A stretch of 64,000 nt of DNA, from the NCBI GenBank assembly GCA_033064195.1, contig JARBJD010000221.1, positions 62,001 through 126,000 of the forward strand. The letters are read 5' to 3'. Below, one piece after another: positions 22,103-33,600 of the stretch (positions are counted from its first letter, which is position 1; the number at the start of each line of letters is the position of its first letter). Position numbers and translations under genes: made by a program. The notes beneath the pieces are model-generated. The model had not been told where the DNA came from, ran no database searches, and saw nothing but the letters and a program-made list of their open reading frames with translations. Source of the DNA: Blattamonas nauphoetae (lineage: Eukaryota > Preaxostyla > Oxymonadida).

Positions 22103-24153
22103 ATGTTTACTGATTTATCTGCTCCCAATGAACTTCTGCATACTCCAACTCAGGTTGATGTAAATGCTGTTGTATGAGTGCCAAAAACGCTATTCTTTCA
22201 ATCAACTTCTTCCGGTTATTGTTCGTCACTGATGTTATCATTCTCTCTAACTCTCCTGACAACACTTTTAAACATTTGATTCTCGCATGGCAGAAACTAT
22301 TGATACAAAAGGCTTTGGAACAATTGAAATCTGGAAACGCAGAACAACAACTCGCTGGAACGAAGGCACTTCGGACTCATCTCGAAGAATGTTTGTTTAT
22401 GTTCTTTTTTATTCGTGATTTCATGTTTATCTTGTTGATTCATCGCTTATACAGCCGGAATTGGCATCGGAGTGATTTCGCAACTTTGTCTTGAATGCGG
22501 GTGTCTGGAGTCACTTGTGCAAATTGTGACCACAACCACCAATCACCATCTCTTCGTATGTTCCTCTTCACTTCCACCACTTTCTTCCATTCTCTTGTCT
22601 CTCCCTCTCCCTCGCCGTCTTCCCTGCTTCTCTCGCAGGCGTTGGTGGATGGTCTTCTTCATGAAGTTGTGGCGGCTGCAGTGCTGCCCGTGTTTGTCCG
22701 TCCGACGGATCTGATTGCTCCTCTCGTCACTCTCTCGACTGTCTGGCCTCTTCTCTTTTCTGACCGTCTCGCTCGCTCCTCTCCGACAGCACACAAACCC
22801 CACAATCGCCGAATCGGCCACACACTCTGTTGGGTCTGCTCTTCCTTCTTCCCCATCCTTCTCCTTTCATCGCCTTCGCCCTCGCCCAGTCTTCTCTGCT
22901 GCTCCGTCCGCTCGCCCTCCGAAATGGAGAGTGTGCTGAGTGGAGGGATTGTGGAGCGGATCTGCCGTGAAATCGAGTCCTGTTCAGACACAGCTGCCCT
23001 GACCTCACTTGTGAGTGTGTTGGGAAGTATTTGTGATGGAATTGTTAATTTCCGTCGTTCGGAAGAAGCAAGGAAGAAAAACAAACAACAAAACGCAGAA
23101 AGTGTTGAAGAAATCGACGACCAGAGCCGTCCATTGTCCGTTTTCGTTCGAAGTGGCCACGCGCTGGAAATGATGAAGCAAACACTTCTACAGCTTGTGT
23201 CTCGGATGAAGACGGAAGGAGGAAAAAGTGACGATTTGGAGTTTGGGAGAAGGATTGACTTGCACAAAGAGGTCGGAGGTATTTTGGTCCGTGTGTTTCC
23301 GGATTGTATTATGGGTGGCAGGGTCGAGCGAATTGGAGAGATTGGGATTGATTTGGGGAAGGAATTGGGAGAGATGAGGAAAAGAGAAGAGGAGAGGGAG
23401 AAACGAAGAGAAGAAGAGAGACGACAAGAGAGAGAGGAACACCAGAGAGAGCAAAAAGAGATGGACAACAAAATGAAGGCAATGGAAGAGCAGATGAAGA
23501 TGGAAAGAGAGCGACTCGCTCGGAAGGAACAGGAAGTGGAGGAGGAGCGGAAGAGGAACGAACGATTTGTGGAGGAAGGGAGGAGACGAGAGAGAGAAGA
23601 GGAGGAAAGGAAAGCAATGGAACGAGCACAGATCATCCCAACTGCTGTTTGGGAGCCAAAGCTGACGAGTCGCGTCGAAGGAAAGAAAATCATCTCAACG
23701 GACACATCAAACATCACGGTCCCTCTCTCTCCAGTTCTGGCAGAGGGAGTCTGGCTCGTGGAAGTGAAAGCTGGTCCAGTTCCGGGACGGGCACTTGGTT
23801 TCTTTCGGACACCGTGGGATCAGGATTGGTCGGGGTGTCTTGGGAATGATCCAAACAGCGCCGACTACAACAAAGATGGGGGAATCTATCATTCTCCAAA
23901 AGCGTGCAAGAAGGGAGGGAGATGGGCAGCGGGAGATGTTGTGGGAGTGGAAGTTGACATGCAACAGAGGCGAGCATTCTTTTTCAGAAATGGAAAGCGA
24001 CAGCCAACGATCTTCACAGCGATTCCACCCAAAGTGCAGGTGGCTGTGACATTCATTTCCAAGAATGAAGCCTCGATGGAACTGGTGACATTCAAACGAC
24101 TCGCACGCACATCATTTCAAGCAGGTGCAGGTGATGAAACTGTTGCTTGGTGA
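22103..24153 (+). CDS. ARM-like, coiled-coil and SPRY-like domain protein, four exons
   Basis: Proposed exons are 22103-22171, 22294-22390, 22455-22555 and 22639-24153; they total 1782 nt and 593 residues in one frame. The first part (KLLIQKALEQLKSGNAEQQ, then GVISQLCLECGCLESLVQIV, then DGLLHEVVAAAVLPVFV) reads like armadillo helices. A long Glu/Arg coiled coil occupies about nt 23340-23630. The last 165 residues (EGVWLVEVKAG, RALGFFRTPWDQDWSG, GDVVGVEVDMQQRRAFFFRNG) have the layout of a SPRY-like domain. Together with the kinase at 14710-17263 it shows that coil plus SPRY-like tail is a recurring module in this genome. It is probably cytosolic and binding-only; the partner is unknown. Confidence 0.78.
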
Positions 24154-24367
24154 GAGAATGGACAATTTCAGAGCCTCCCTCTCACTTCATTTTGCACACT
24201 CTCAATTCTTCACTTTATTCATCGCTTATACACCCTCTCCCTTTGGAGAGATGAATGTGTTCTCTCTGCCTTTGTTTTCTCTTGTCTGTCTTCAATAGTG
24301 GTTTCAGCTGCCATCATTTCTTGTTTTGGAGGTCATCTCTGAGAGTGTGGGTCCGATCACCAATGTC

Positions 24368-24986
24368 ATGGATTTCCTCTCCCTTGCCCAACAACGCAGC
24401 TCCTGCCGAAATGTGTGACACTTCATTTTTTTCATAGATTTCCGACTTCCATATATCGTAGTTCGACCAAGCCCGGCCCGTCCCAAGAGACTTGATCGAC
24501 AAAGTGATGGAAGCAGGCCGTTTAGCTCCATCCGGAAAGAATACTCAACCTTGGCACTTCTATGTCATCACCAACTCAGACAAAATCAAAGAAATGGGCA
24601 AAGCCATGGAACCAGGGCTTCTCAAAGATGTCCCAAAACTTGCCGGTGTCGCTGCCGAAAAGGGAGTAACAAACCTCGTCTTTTACGATGCTCCAGTGAT
24701 TATAAACATCTCAATGCACAAGACACACAGCATTGATACTCGCCAGATGGATATTGGGTTGACTCTTCAGAACATGATAATGATGGCTGAAGCTCTTGGT
24801 CTGGTCACTCTTCCAGTGTATAACCCCAAATGGTACGGTGAAAAAATCATTGTTGAAACTTGCAAGATCCCTGAAGATGAGGAGTTCATGATTACCCTGT
24901 GTTTGGGTTACGAAGATCCTGCAAAGCCAAGAACAAAGCGACCTCGAAAGGAATTGGCAAAAATATCAACCTACATTGATCTGTAG
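24368..24986 (+). CDS. Nitroreductase-family flavoprotein, two exons
   Basis: Exon 1 (24368-24412) encodes MDFLSLAQQRSSCRN and exon 2 (24462-24986) continues FDQARPVPRDLID; the 49-nt intron is GT-AG. The product is 189 residues, normal for the family. FMN-site features are RSSCRNF near the N-terminus and APSGKNTQPW in the first third; a later segment (GLTLQNMIMMAEALGL) fits the family's dimer-forming helix. The enzyme would reduce nitro groups or quinones with NAD(P)H. Such enzymes are common in anaerobic protists and often of bacterial origin; the intron shows this copy is a resident eukaryotic gene. It sits about 215 bp after the SPRY-like gene on the same strand. Confidence 0.88.
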
Positions 24987-25390
24987 ATGAGTTATCCCTT
25001 TTGGGAAGAGAGAATTTACATGGAAGTTCCGTTTTTAGTTTGAATCCACAAACATCACAATTCATCTCTATCTATCCTAGAATCATGCTCTTTCTTACAA
25101 TGCAATATTTGTTTGCTAGTTATCTCGTTATGTTTGAAGTGAAAAACTGATCCTGGTCGAGATGAGGTTTTGTTGTTATTTTGAACAATGGGTCGATTTT
25201 TTCCTTTCTTTTTCTTGGAGTTATCAAGTCCTCAGAAAACTGCAGATTACATGTCCAACTCTATTTATTGTCCATTTTGTTGAGATACTTCTTATTGCAT
25301 ATTCAAACTGACACGACACGCCATTCATTGACACGAATTTTGTCATATCCCCTCGTCATTTCTTCGAACAGTGTTGAAGAATCATCGACA
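24987..25390. other. Intergenic, upstream of the Gly/Cys-rich gene
   Basis: This is AT-rich sequence of 0.4 kb and probably holds the promoter of a highly expressed gene. The open frame extends upstream to 25181 but has AT-rich composition there, so I place the start at 25391. Confidence 0.4.
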
Positions 25391-26344
25391 ATGTTCTCCC
25401 TTCTTGCTATTGCATCAGCTAGTGCTCAATTCCTTGGCTATGGCGGCCTCGGCATGGGTGGTTACGGAATGGGCGGTTATGGCGGAATGAGCAGCTATGG
25501 CGGCTACGGAATGGGTGGCTATGGTATGGGCGGTTATGGAATGGGTGGCTATGGTGGCTTCGGTGTCCTCTCTGGTGACGATCTCTCTGACGAAGAACTG
25601 TACGAACTCTGCTGCTCTGACTCTTACTACTGCCCCGGCTGCTACTCTGACTGCAGCGAACTCTGCGGAGGATTCTGCGCTTCCCCATGCTTCTCCCAAT
25701 GCGGTTCCCCATGCGCCTCCCCCTGCAACTTCCAATCGTACAACGCCCCCTGCGCCATGAACTCCGGCTTCTCCCAATTCGCCCCAGCTCAACAATGCGC
25801 CCCAGTCTACAGACCAGCTCCCGTTCAAGTTTGCCAAGCCCCAACCCCAGTCACCCGCTCTGCTGGTGTCATCGGTGGCCAAGCTTCCCGCTACAACAAC
25901 GGCCAGAACTGCAACGCTTACGGTGCTGGTGCCTGCGGTGCTGACTACAACCGTAACGCCATCTGCGGATCAGGAAACTCTGCCCGCCTGAACGCCAACG
26001 CTTGCCAACGCAATGGCAACCGCGCTTTCGCTGACAAATGCGCTGATGAATTCCTCGTCCGTCGCTCCAACGAACGTTGCGCCACTGGTGATGATCACTA
26101 CTGCCAAGCTGGAGCCAACCTCGATGCATGCGGTCGCCAAATTGCTGGAAGCCGTGCTTGCGGATCTGCCCACCAAAACCACTGCAACGCTGCCGGAATG
26201 AACAACCGCAACTGTGGCAACACTGCCAACATCCAAGGTGGTGCCATGCGCTCTTGCGCCACTGGCAACCAATGTGCCGCTCCCGTCAGCTTTGCTGCCC
26301 CAGTCAGCTATGCTTCCCCATGCGCCATGCCTTGCGGTTGCTAA
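25391..26344 (+). CDS. Secreted Gly/Tyr- and Cys/Asn-rich structural protein
   Basis: The product is 317 residues. It starts MFSLLAIASASAQF, a compact signal peptide with likely cleavage after SASAQ. Residues about 15-60 are GYGMGG repeats. A short acidic patch follows (SGDDLSDEELYEL), then a Cys-rich block (CCSDSYYCPGC, CASPCFSQCGSPC), a Pro/Gln linker and a long Ala/Asn/Cys-rich region with loosely repeated C-N-A and C-G-S units, ending MPCGC. No enzyme motif is present. Codons are strongly biased to C-ending triplets, unlike the neighbours, which suggests very high expression. It may form extracellular matrix, cyst wall or adhesive material; Gly-Tyr repeats and many cysteines fit a cross-linked material. 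I do not recognise a named family. Confidence 0.75.
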   Translation: MFSLLAIASASAQFLGYGGLGMGGYGMGGYGGMSSYGGYGMGGYGMGGYGMGGYGGFGVLSGDDLSDEELYELCCSDSYYCPGCYSDCSELCGGFCASPCFSQCGSPCASPCNFQSYNAPCAMNSGFSQFAPAQQCAPVYRPAPVQVCQAPTPVTRSAGVIGGQASRYNNGQNCNAYGAGACGADYNRNAICGSGNSARLNANACQRNGNRAFADKCADEFLVRRSNERCATGDDHYCQAGANLDACGRQIAGSRACGSAHQNHCNAAGMNNRNCGNTANIQGGAMRSCATGNQCAAPVSFAAPVSYASPCAMPCGC

Positions 26345-27537
26345 GGAATTCTGATTTGATCTGTCTCTCTCCATTTCTCATGAAAGACTCTCTGAATTGT
26401 ATTTTCTGAATTATTTGTGGAAGGAACGAGTATCTGACAATATAGAAGAATCGCGAAAAATGTGAAGAAAAAACGGGTTTTGCTCATATTGATCATTTTG
26501 ACATTCATTTCATTGAGGCCTCGAAAAAAGGACAGGGTGTCGAGAGGTACAGATCTTTAGATTAAGGCGTTTTTCTCTGAGACTCCCTCCAAGTTTTTAC
26601 TCAACTCACCACACATATGTCTTGAAGGAGTATTTTTGTCTGAGATTCGATGGCTTGAACATCTCGATGGCAGTTCGATTAAGACGTGATAATTTCAGGT
26701 GATATGAGGTAATCATTGTGTCTCGTATAATCGCAAAGGAATCTCACTGTGGAATCTAACATGGAGAGAAAAACAATTAAAGTGATTTTGTAGAGCCATG
26801 GATTTAACGACCCATCTTTGTGAGAATTGAAAACAACGATAAAAAAATACCTGATCGATAGATTTTCCCCTAACATAAATATTGCTCGACTTTCACCTAA
26901 GGTCAATATCTGTTGAAATGTTGACTCGGGCTAAATTCTTTTGATGAATTTGGATCGTCTGTGTCCAGACCATTTTCGAACACAAGAAACTAGAAGCTAT
27001 AGATCTTATCGCTGCTGAAAAAGCAATATATAGAGATTGTACGTGCAATTTTCTGGAAGAAAAATGACTGTAATCCCTCCTACAGCGTGTTGTCGTAAAA
27101 GAGTTGTTTGGTCGTATCTGATGAGTGAGATGCCTATTGTTTTCAAATTTGGCTGTAAAAGTCTTATAACGATGAATATGGAGGATTAAGCACGGAATTA
27201 ATCCTTATTTACCCCCAGGGAAAGATCCCCGAAAAGCAGGTGTGTGAGATGGATGGCCGAATGTGGAGGTTGTCGAAAATCAAACACATGGAGCTTTTAC
27301 ACGAATCATAGACATAAAACAACGAAAGAACAGCATTTGATGCTTCAGAATACATATGTATAGTGTCTCATAGGAGAATGAGGATCGATGAGAATGATGG
27401 GCAATTCACGATGACAGATAAGAAATCGGATCAAAAGAACGTTTCAATCAGTGACATTGTCCAGAGAGAACAGGGCAGACGCTCATGAACAGCAGAAGAC
27501 GGGTATTTCAAAAGTGAAAGCAGGATGGTCGCAATTT
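26345..27537. other. Intergenic, 1.2 kb
   Basis: AT-rich sequence with scattered short frames on both strands. Nothing further is supported. Confidence 0.45.
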
Positions 27538-27601
27538 ATGGATAGATTGATCTGTCTTCTTTATTCAGTTATTTTCTTCGCATTTTGACATATCATCAAG
27601 T

Positions 27602-30600
27602 TTGACCACATGTTCTCTCGAAAACATCACGACTCAACATCCTGCCAAAACCTCAATTTCTACAATCCGCTCTTCTCGCTTAATAGGCTCACAAATGTCC
27701 AATGTGGACAACTGTCTCTATGGGACTGTGATTCCTTCTCTTGGAACGTCATCCTCACTCATCTGCAAAAACGTCAGTATTACAGAATGTTCCAATGATC
27801 TCACACCATTCTCTCTTCCCAATGAATACACATTTTTCGTTAATTCTCCATCTGATAGAAGCGAGTTCGGGATTCAACAAACAGACCAGGAGTTTTACGA
27901 CTGCCACTTCATCACAAACAGCCCATCAAATAATTTCAGTATCATTCAATACAATGAACTCTTTGGTCCCTTGTCCTTCCACGGGTGTACATTCGAAGTA
28001 TTGGCGAATAATTATAGAGTTCCAGTGATGACCATCAAAGCCCAAACGGAAGCCTTCCCGCTCTTCTTCATGGACAGATGCAAAGTCGCCTTTGCTGATA
28101 CGGGAACTCCTCTCTATTCAGAAAGTCAATTTAGATTCATAAATTCTCCAAACACTGTCTTCATCTCCAGCAATTTCACATCTCGCCCAGAGTATTCGCC
28201 CACAACGAACATTCGTGCCTTTTCCTTCCAAAACAGCATCACCTTTGCGACAATCACAGACTGCATCTTCGATGGACAGAGTACTTCTGGAGATGGAGCT
28301 TGTTTGCACAGCTCCCAAATAAGCACCTCAATTCTCATCTCGCATTCCATCTTCAAATGCAACACTGCAGAATTGAATGGAGGATGTTTGTATGCACAAG
28401 GAGCCCGTGCACAGCTGTTCCATTGTCGCTTCACGAACAACTCAGCAGGAAGGAGAGGGGGGGCGCTTTGGTTCATATTCCCCAAAACAATCGATTGTGA
28501 AGATGTCCACTTCGAAGAAAATATGGCCAACGACACCTCGAGTGATGGAGAACTCACTGCATATCGAGGGAACGACATACACATCAACGCAGGTAATGCT
28601 TCGGCTGTGACAGAACACATGGTCGGCTGCACTTCATCTTCAACTCGGGGGAAGATCGGGTTCTACTCTTCGTCAACGATAAATGGAGGCGTAGAAAACG
28701 AGGATGTTCTCCTTCCCCACCCGTTGACTCCTTCTCTTCCAACAGCCGCTGGGGAATGGTGGATGGTGGAAGGTTCTGATGATAGGGACTGCACTGAGAT
28801 GAGACCATGCAGCTCGCTACGAATGCTTCTGGATACGATTTTAGAATCTGAGGACAGTGACGGGTTCCACAGAATCAACATCAATGGAACAATCGAAGAA
28901 GAAGGGCTGATACCTTTGTCTGTGGAGCTTGTTGGGATGGCCTCATTTATGGACAGTCAGACATACACTTGTTTGCACCTCGCAATGACTGTGGATGGCA
29001 ATGTCTCATTCACCTCTCTCACCCTCTCTCAGAAAAGTCAATCCTCTCCGATTCTGGTAATGTCATCAGATTCAAATAAACTCCGACTGGCGAATGTTCA
29101 GGTTCATCAGATGAGTCACAGCGGAACATGCCTCTTCTCACTTTCAGGAGGCTCTGCGATCTTCCATCTCTGTGTGATCCACGATATCAATCTGTTCAGC
29201 TCGGCAGCTATATATGTGACTGGGTCGTGCTCGCTGAACATGAGTCGATGTTGGGTGTCTTCGTTGGACAGGCAGGGGGGAGAAGGAGGAAGTGTGATAG
29301 ACTCTTCCACAGCTGGGACAATCGTGATAACCGATTCTGACTTCACCGGATGCAATTCCACTGGCATTGCTGGATGTCTCTCCTTCTCTTCAACAAGTTC
29401 GAGCCGTGTGAATCTGACAAGTGTCTCTTTCTCCAACAATGCTGCCGACTCCAATTTAAGTCATGGACCCGGGTCCTACGGTAATGATATCTCGTTCAGT
29501 GACTTCACCAAAACCCAAATAACTCTCGTCAATGTTCGATCCATCAGCAATGACCCTCACAGTCTCACCAATACCTCATCCTCCTCTTTTGATTCACTTG
29601 ACCTCTATTTTTCGAACTTTGGAATGGATGTGCCATGGGCGGCTCACGTTGAAGGTGCCCTCCCACTGTCTCGCTTCACTTCTGTAGCAGACATCATCAT
29701 GCGAACTCGTGCTGTTGGTTCTGTCATCATCACAGTTCAAGCCAGCACAACGTTCCCTCTCACAAACATGAAAATGGAGAAACAGCAGATTGTACTGAAG
29801 AGCATCTCTCTTTATGTCGACTTGAGTTCTGGTGATTCTGTCGAACTCAACGACTCCGCAAGACTTCAACTGGTTTCGACTCAATTAGTCGTCGATCGCG
29901 AACTCCATTCCACGACATTCGTCGTCTCGAATCTTGCAGAACTCGCTCTCTACTTATCGAAGATCGACAATTATCCGCTCACTCAATCCTTTCCTTTCAT
30001 ATCCAATCAGGATGGACTCGTACGTTTCACTTCTGTGACCATGAACGGGGGTATGAGCTTTCAGGACCACTCGTTCATCGAGAGTCTTCGTGGAACAGTC
30101 GACATCCGTCAAACAAGCTTCAGCCACTTCTCCTCGACATCAGATGGAGCTGTCATGAAAGCGAACGGAACCAAGATCCTCATTTCTGACTCGTCTTTCG
30201 TGAACTGTTCTGCACAGCATGGCGGAGCTTTCGCGGTTGAGCTGTCTGGAGCGGCGTATGTGAATGTCAACCACTCTCCAACATCTAATTTCAACGTGAC
30301 GTTTGCATCATGCCGAGCACACGGAGGAGATGACAGCAGTCCGACTGGAAAAGGAGGAGCGATTTTTGTAAACGGTTCTTCAACAGTTTCTGACCCCATC
30401 AGATTCAATCTGAGTAGCAAATGTGCTCGCTTCGCACAAAACATGGCTAAGGAAGGAAACGATGTGTATGTATCAAAAACAGTCTTCGGGCAGCGGAGTC
30501 TTGATCAGATTGGTCATCTTGGCGGTATTTCATTCTCCAGCAATTTCCGAATTGTTGTTGAAGGAAGAGATTCTGATGAACTAGAAAAAGAAACTGTTCA

Positions 30601-33600
30601 GAACACTCTTCTTCCATTTCCGACTGTGTCTGTGAATGGATCTGTCCAAGAAAGCGTCACGGGACTCAGCGGGATGGACACACTGGATTGCATGTGGGGA
30701 CTGATACCCTGTGCCACGCTGACATATGCAATCGGAAATCTGACACCAGAATTCTTGTACAATTCAGTTCTTCCGCAAACGATATACTTCGCGTGGAACA
30801 TGACATACACTGAGAGGGATATTGAGGTCTCCTCACGAGATGTGACAGTCGTTGGAACGACATCGCCAGATCTCCATGACTCAGATATCACTCGAAGTCT
30901 CATCAGCATCTCTCCATATCAAACTCAATCGTACCTGTTCTCCATCGGAACCTCTGCTCGACTCAAAGTTCAGAATTTGGACATTGTGGCTTCACCAATT
31001 CACGGAGTGTTCTCACTCCAACCACTCGGTCTGTCGCTGGAGCTGGATAACATTGCCATTGTCTGCTTCACTGGAGATATCTTCATGCAGCCTCTCCTGT
31101 CGGCAAACAGTGGGCCAATTAACGTCTCGAATTGCATTTTCAACACAACACAGACATCGTCCAACGCTGCTGAATTCGCTTACAGTGTTTTCTCTTGTTA
31201 TTCTGAAAATGCGACAATTACACTCCAATCAACCCTGTTTGATTCTCTCCTCGCACGGACACAGCCACTTCTGGATCTAACCAGCGATAAAGAGGTCTCA
31301 TTGAGTAAAGTTCAGTTCGTTGATTGCTCTGGGAATAACGCCATCAACAATTCTCTTATTTGTGTTTCATCATCGGAACTCGACAAGGTGATTTTCCCAT
31401 CACTCTGGGCAGAAACATACACTCCAGAAACTCCTTTTGGGATGTTTCTCTGTCGTGATCTATCGCTGGGAAGCGACGATCCCTTTTGTGAGACATCACT
31501 TCTCTTCTATCTCCTTCGCCCAGCAAACGAGGTCATCTGTGAAGTAACACAAACCAACGAAAGTACTCATCCGAATTGTGGTTCATCTCGACTCCCGTGC
31601 TCATCGGTCGACGCTGCCGTCAACTCCGCAAACAAACATGGCATCAAACAGATCTCTGTGAAGACAGATATCGACCACGCGCAGACTATCGACATTTCGG
31701 GGTCCTTAGCGATCGCATCCGATAACGAGATTCAACGAAAAGTAACCCAAACAACAGACGCGCTCTTCAAAGTGTCCGGGTTGCAATCGGAGTATCGTCT
31801 CTCATGGCTTCGCATCTCACTCGACTCGATGAATACGATCTCGTCTTACTTTGTCGTCGTTGGGGCAAGACTCACTCTGACGTTTTGTGTAATTGGGGAA
31901 CCAACATCCCCTCAGTGCCTGTCTGCCAGCATGACTTCACTGTTTGATGTCAGTCGGGGAGCAACACTCAACCTTACATCGACCATTATCACGGAAGTGT
32001 ACTTTAGCCATCAATTTGAAGGGTCGTTGATTCATCTCTCTGGTGGCTCTGTTCTCTACACTGACCAGTCGTCCAAATTCTCGGAAATACAATCAAATGG
32101 GACAGGAACCATTGTTTATGTTGAGAGTGACGATTATGAACAAGCCGCACAACACCCTTCATTTGGTAATCTGATCGCCTCCATCGTTCTTCCAATTGAT
32201 TCACCGTTCACGTACTCCGAGAAGAATCGATTTGTTGTGATGAATGGCCTCGGAAAGGGAGAAAGCATACTCTGGTACTGGTTCCCCCACACCGACTCCG
32301 AGTCCTCTCTCCACATCAGCAGGTCTGGAGAAAATCATCAAACCTGCGGACGTGTTGTTCTTCCCTGTTACTCGTTCCATCACGGATTCAATTCTTTGAA
32401 GAAGCCTGGGACGACGGTGACCTTACACAATGATTCGCCACTGAGTTCGGAGGTGATCACACAGTATTCCTCACAGACGATCAGGTCAAATAAAGACCAG
32501 TCGAGTATCAACGTGATGACGGGAGGGGCTTTCTCAATCTCGTCGAAAACGACCCTGACTCTGGATTACAGGGTATCCCATAAGTCTTGGATCTCTCCAT
32601 TTCTGAGAGACCAACAATGTTTCATGATTCATAGCATTCGTTTTGTGTATACTCTCTTCCTTTGTCATCTTTCAACAGATGAAAGGAACTGTGAGATGCC
32701 TTCCATCCCTCTGTCCAACTCATGGCAAGGATCGTCAACAATCATTTATGATGCTGTGTCATCAAGAATTGAAGTGAATAATTGTCAGAGGTTTGCTTCT
32801 TTCTCGCCAAAAGTACTTCGTTCCATCCATTCTCAGAAACGTTGCATCTCGTCATCATCAACAAAAATCAACGCACCTGTTTTCGAATCAGAACAGCTTC
32901 ATCGATGACCAAATCGCTTTTTCCTCGCTTCTTTCTCCGAGAACTTTCACCCTCTCTAGTTTTGGGAAGTATAGAAGACTCAGAGTTGTCGAGTTTGATG
33001 CCTTGATTCGCAATCATCATTTTTTTCAGCATCAGGATAATCATAGTTCCTGGGATCCATTCACCCGAACGAAAATGTCTCACAAAGTCGGAAGCAGTGT
33101 CTGGAATCATCAGGAAGTACTCTTAAGGATCTCTCACGAAATAACCAATCTTGACGTTCTGTCTCGCAAATGAATCGAGTTGATGAACTACTCTCTCGTT
33201 GGATCAATTCAGTTTGCCTATATCACTTGATTTTTGATTCATTTGTTTGTGATTTCTGCTCCAGACTTCATTAGCGAACCAATCTCCCCCAATTGGACCA
33301 CTTCTTTCAGAATTCGGCATTGGTTGGGAAATAATCCATCATAACGAAATCACTCACAAACAACGAAGAAAAACTCAACCATAATCCTTGATGACATTGA
33401 TTTTGCTCTCTGCGACGTCTCTTTTTTTCAACCAACTCCAAAAATGTCATGGTTGGAAGTTTGTCCTTTTGATAATCAATTTCCAGTTGATGGAACAATT
33501 TTTCTCAACATTTCCATCTCGTGAATCCACATCCTTCCAGACCATCGAGATAACAATTCAACCATTTCGATCGTTGTGAATCCTCTCATGGTCTTCCAAA

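Noticed and set aside
22659-23717. 352-codon Ser-rich minus-strand frame
   Set aside because: It mirrors the Glu/Arg coiled coil of the gene at 22103-24153; Ser/Leu-rich antisense frames are typical shadows of such coils.
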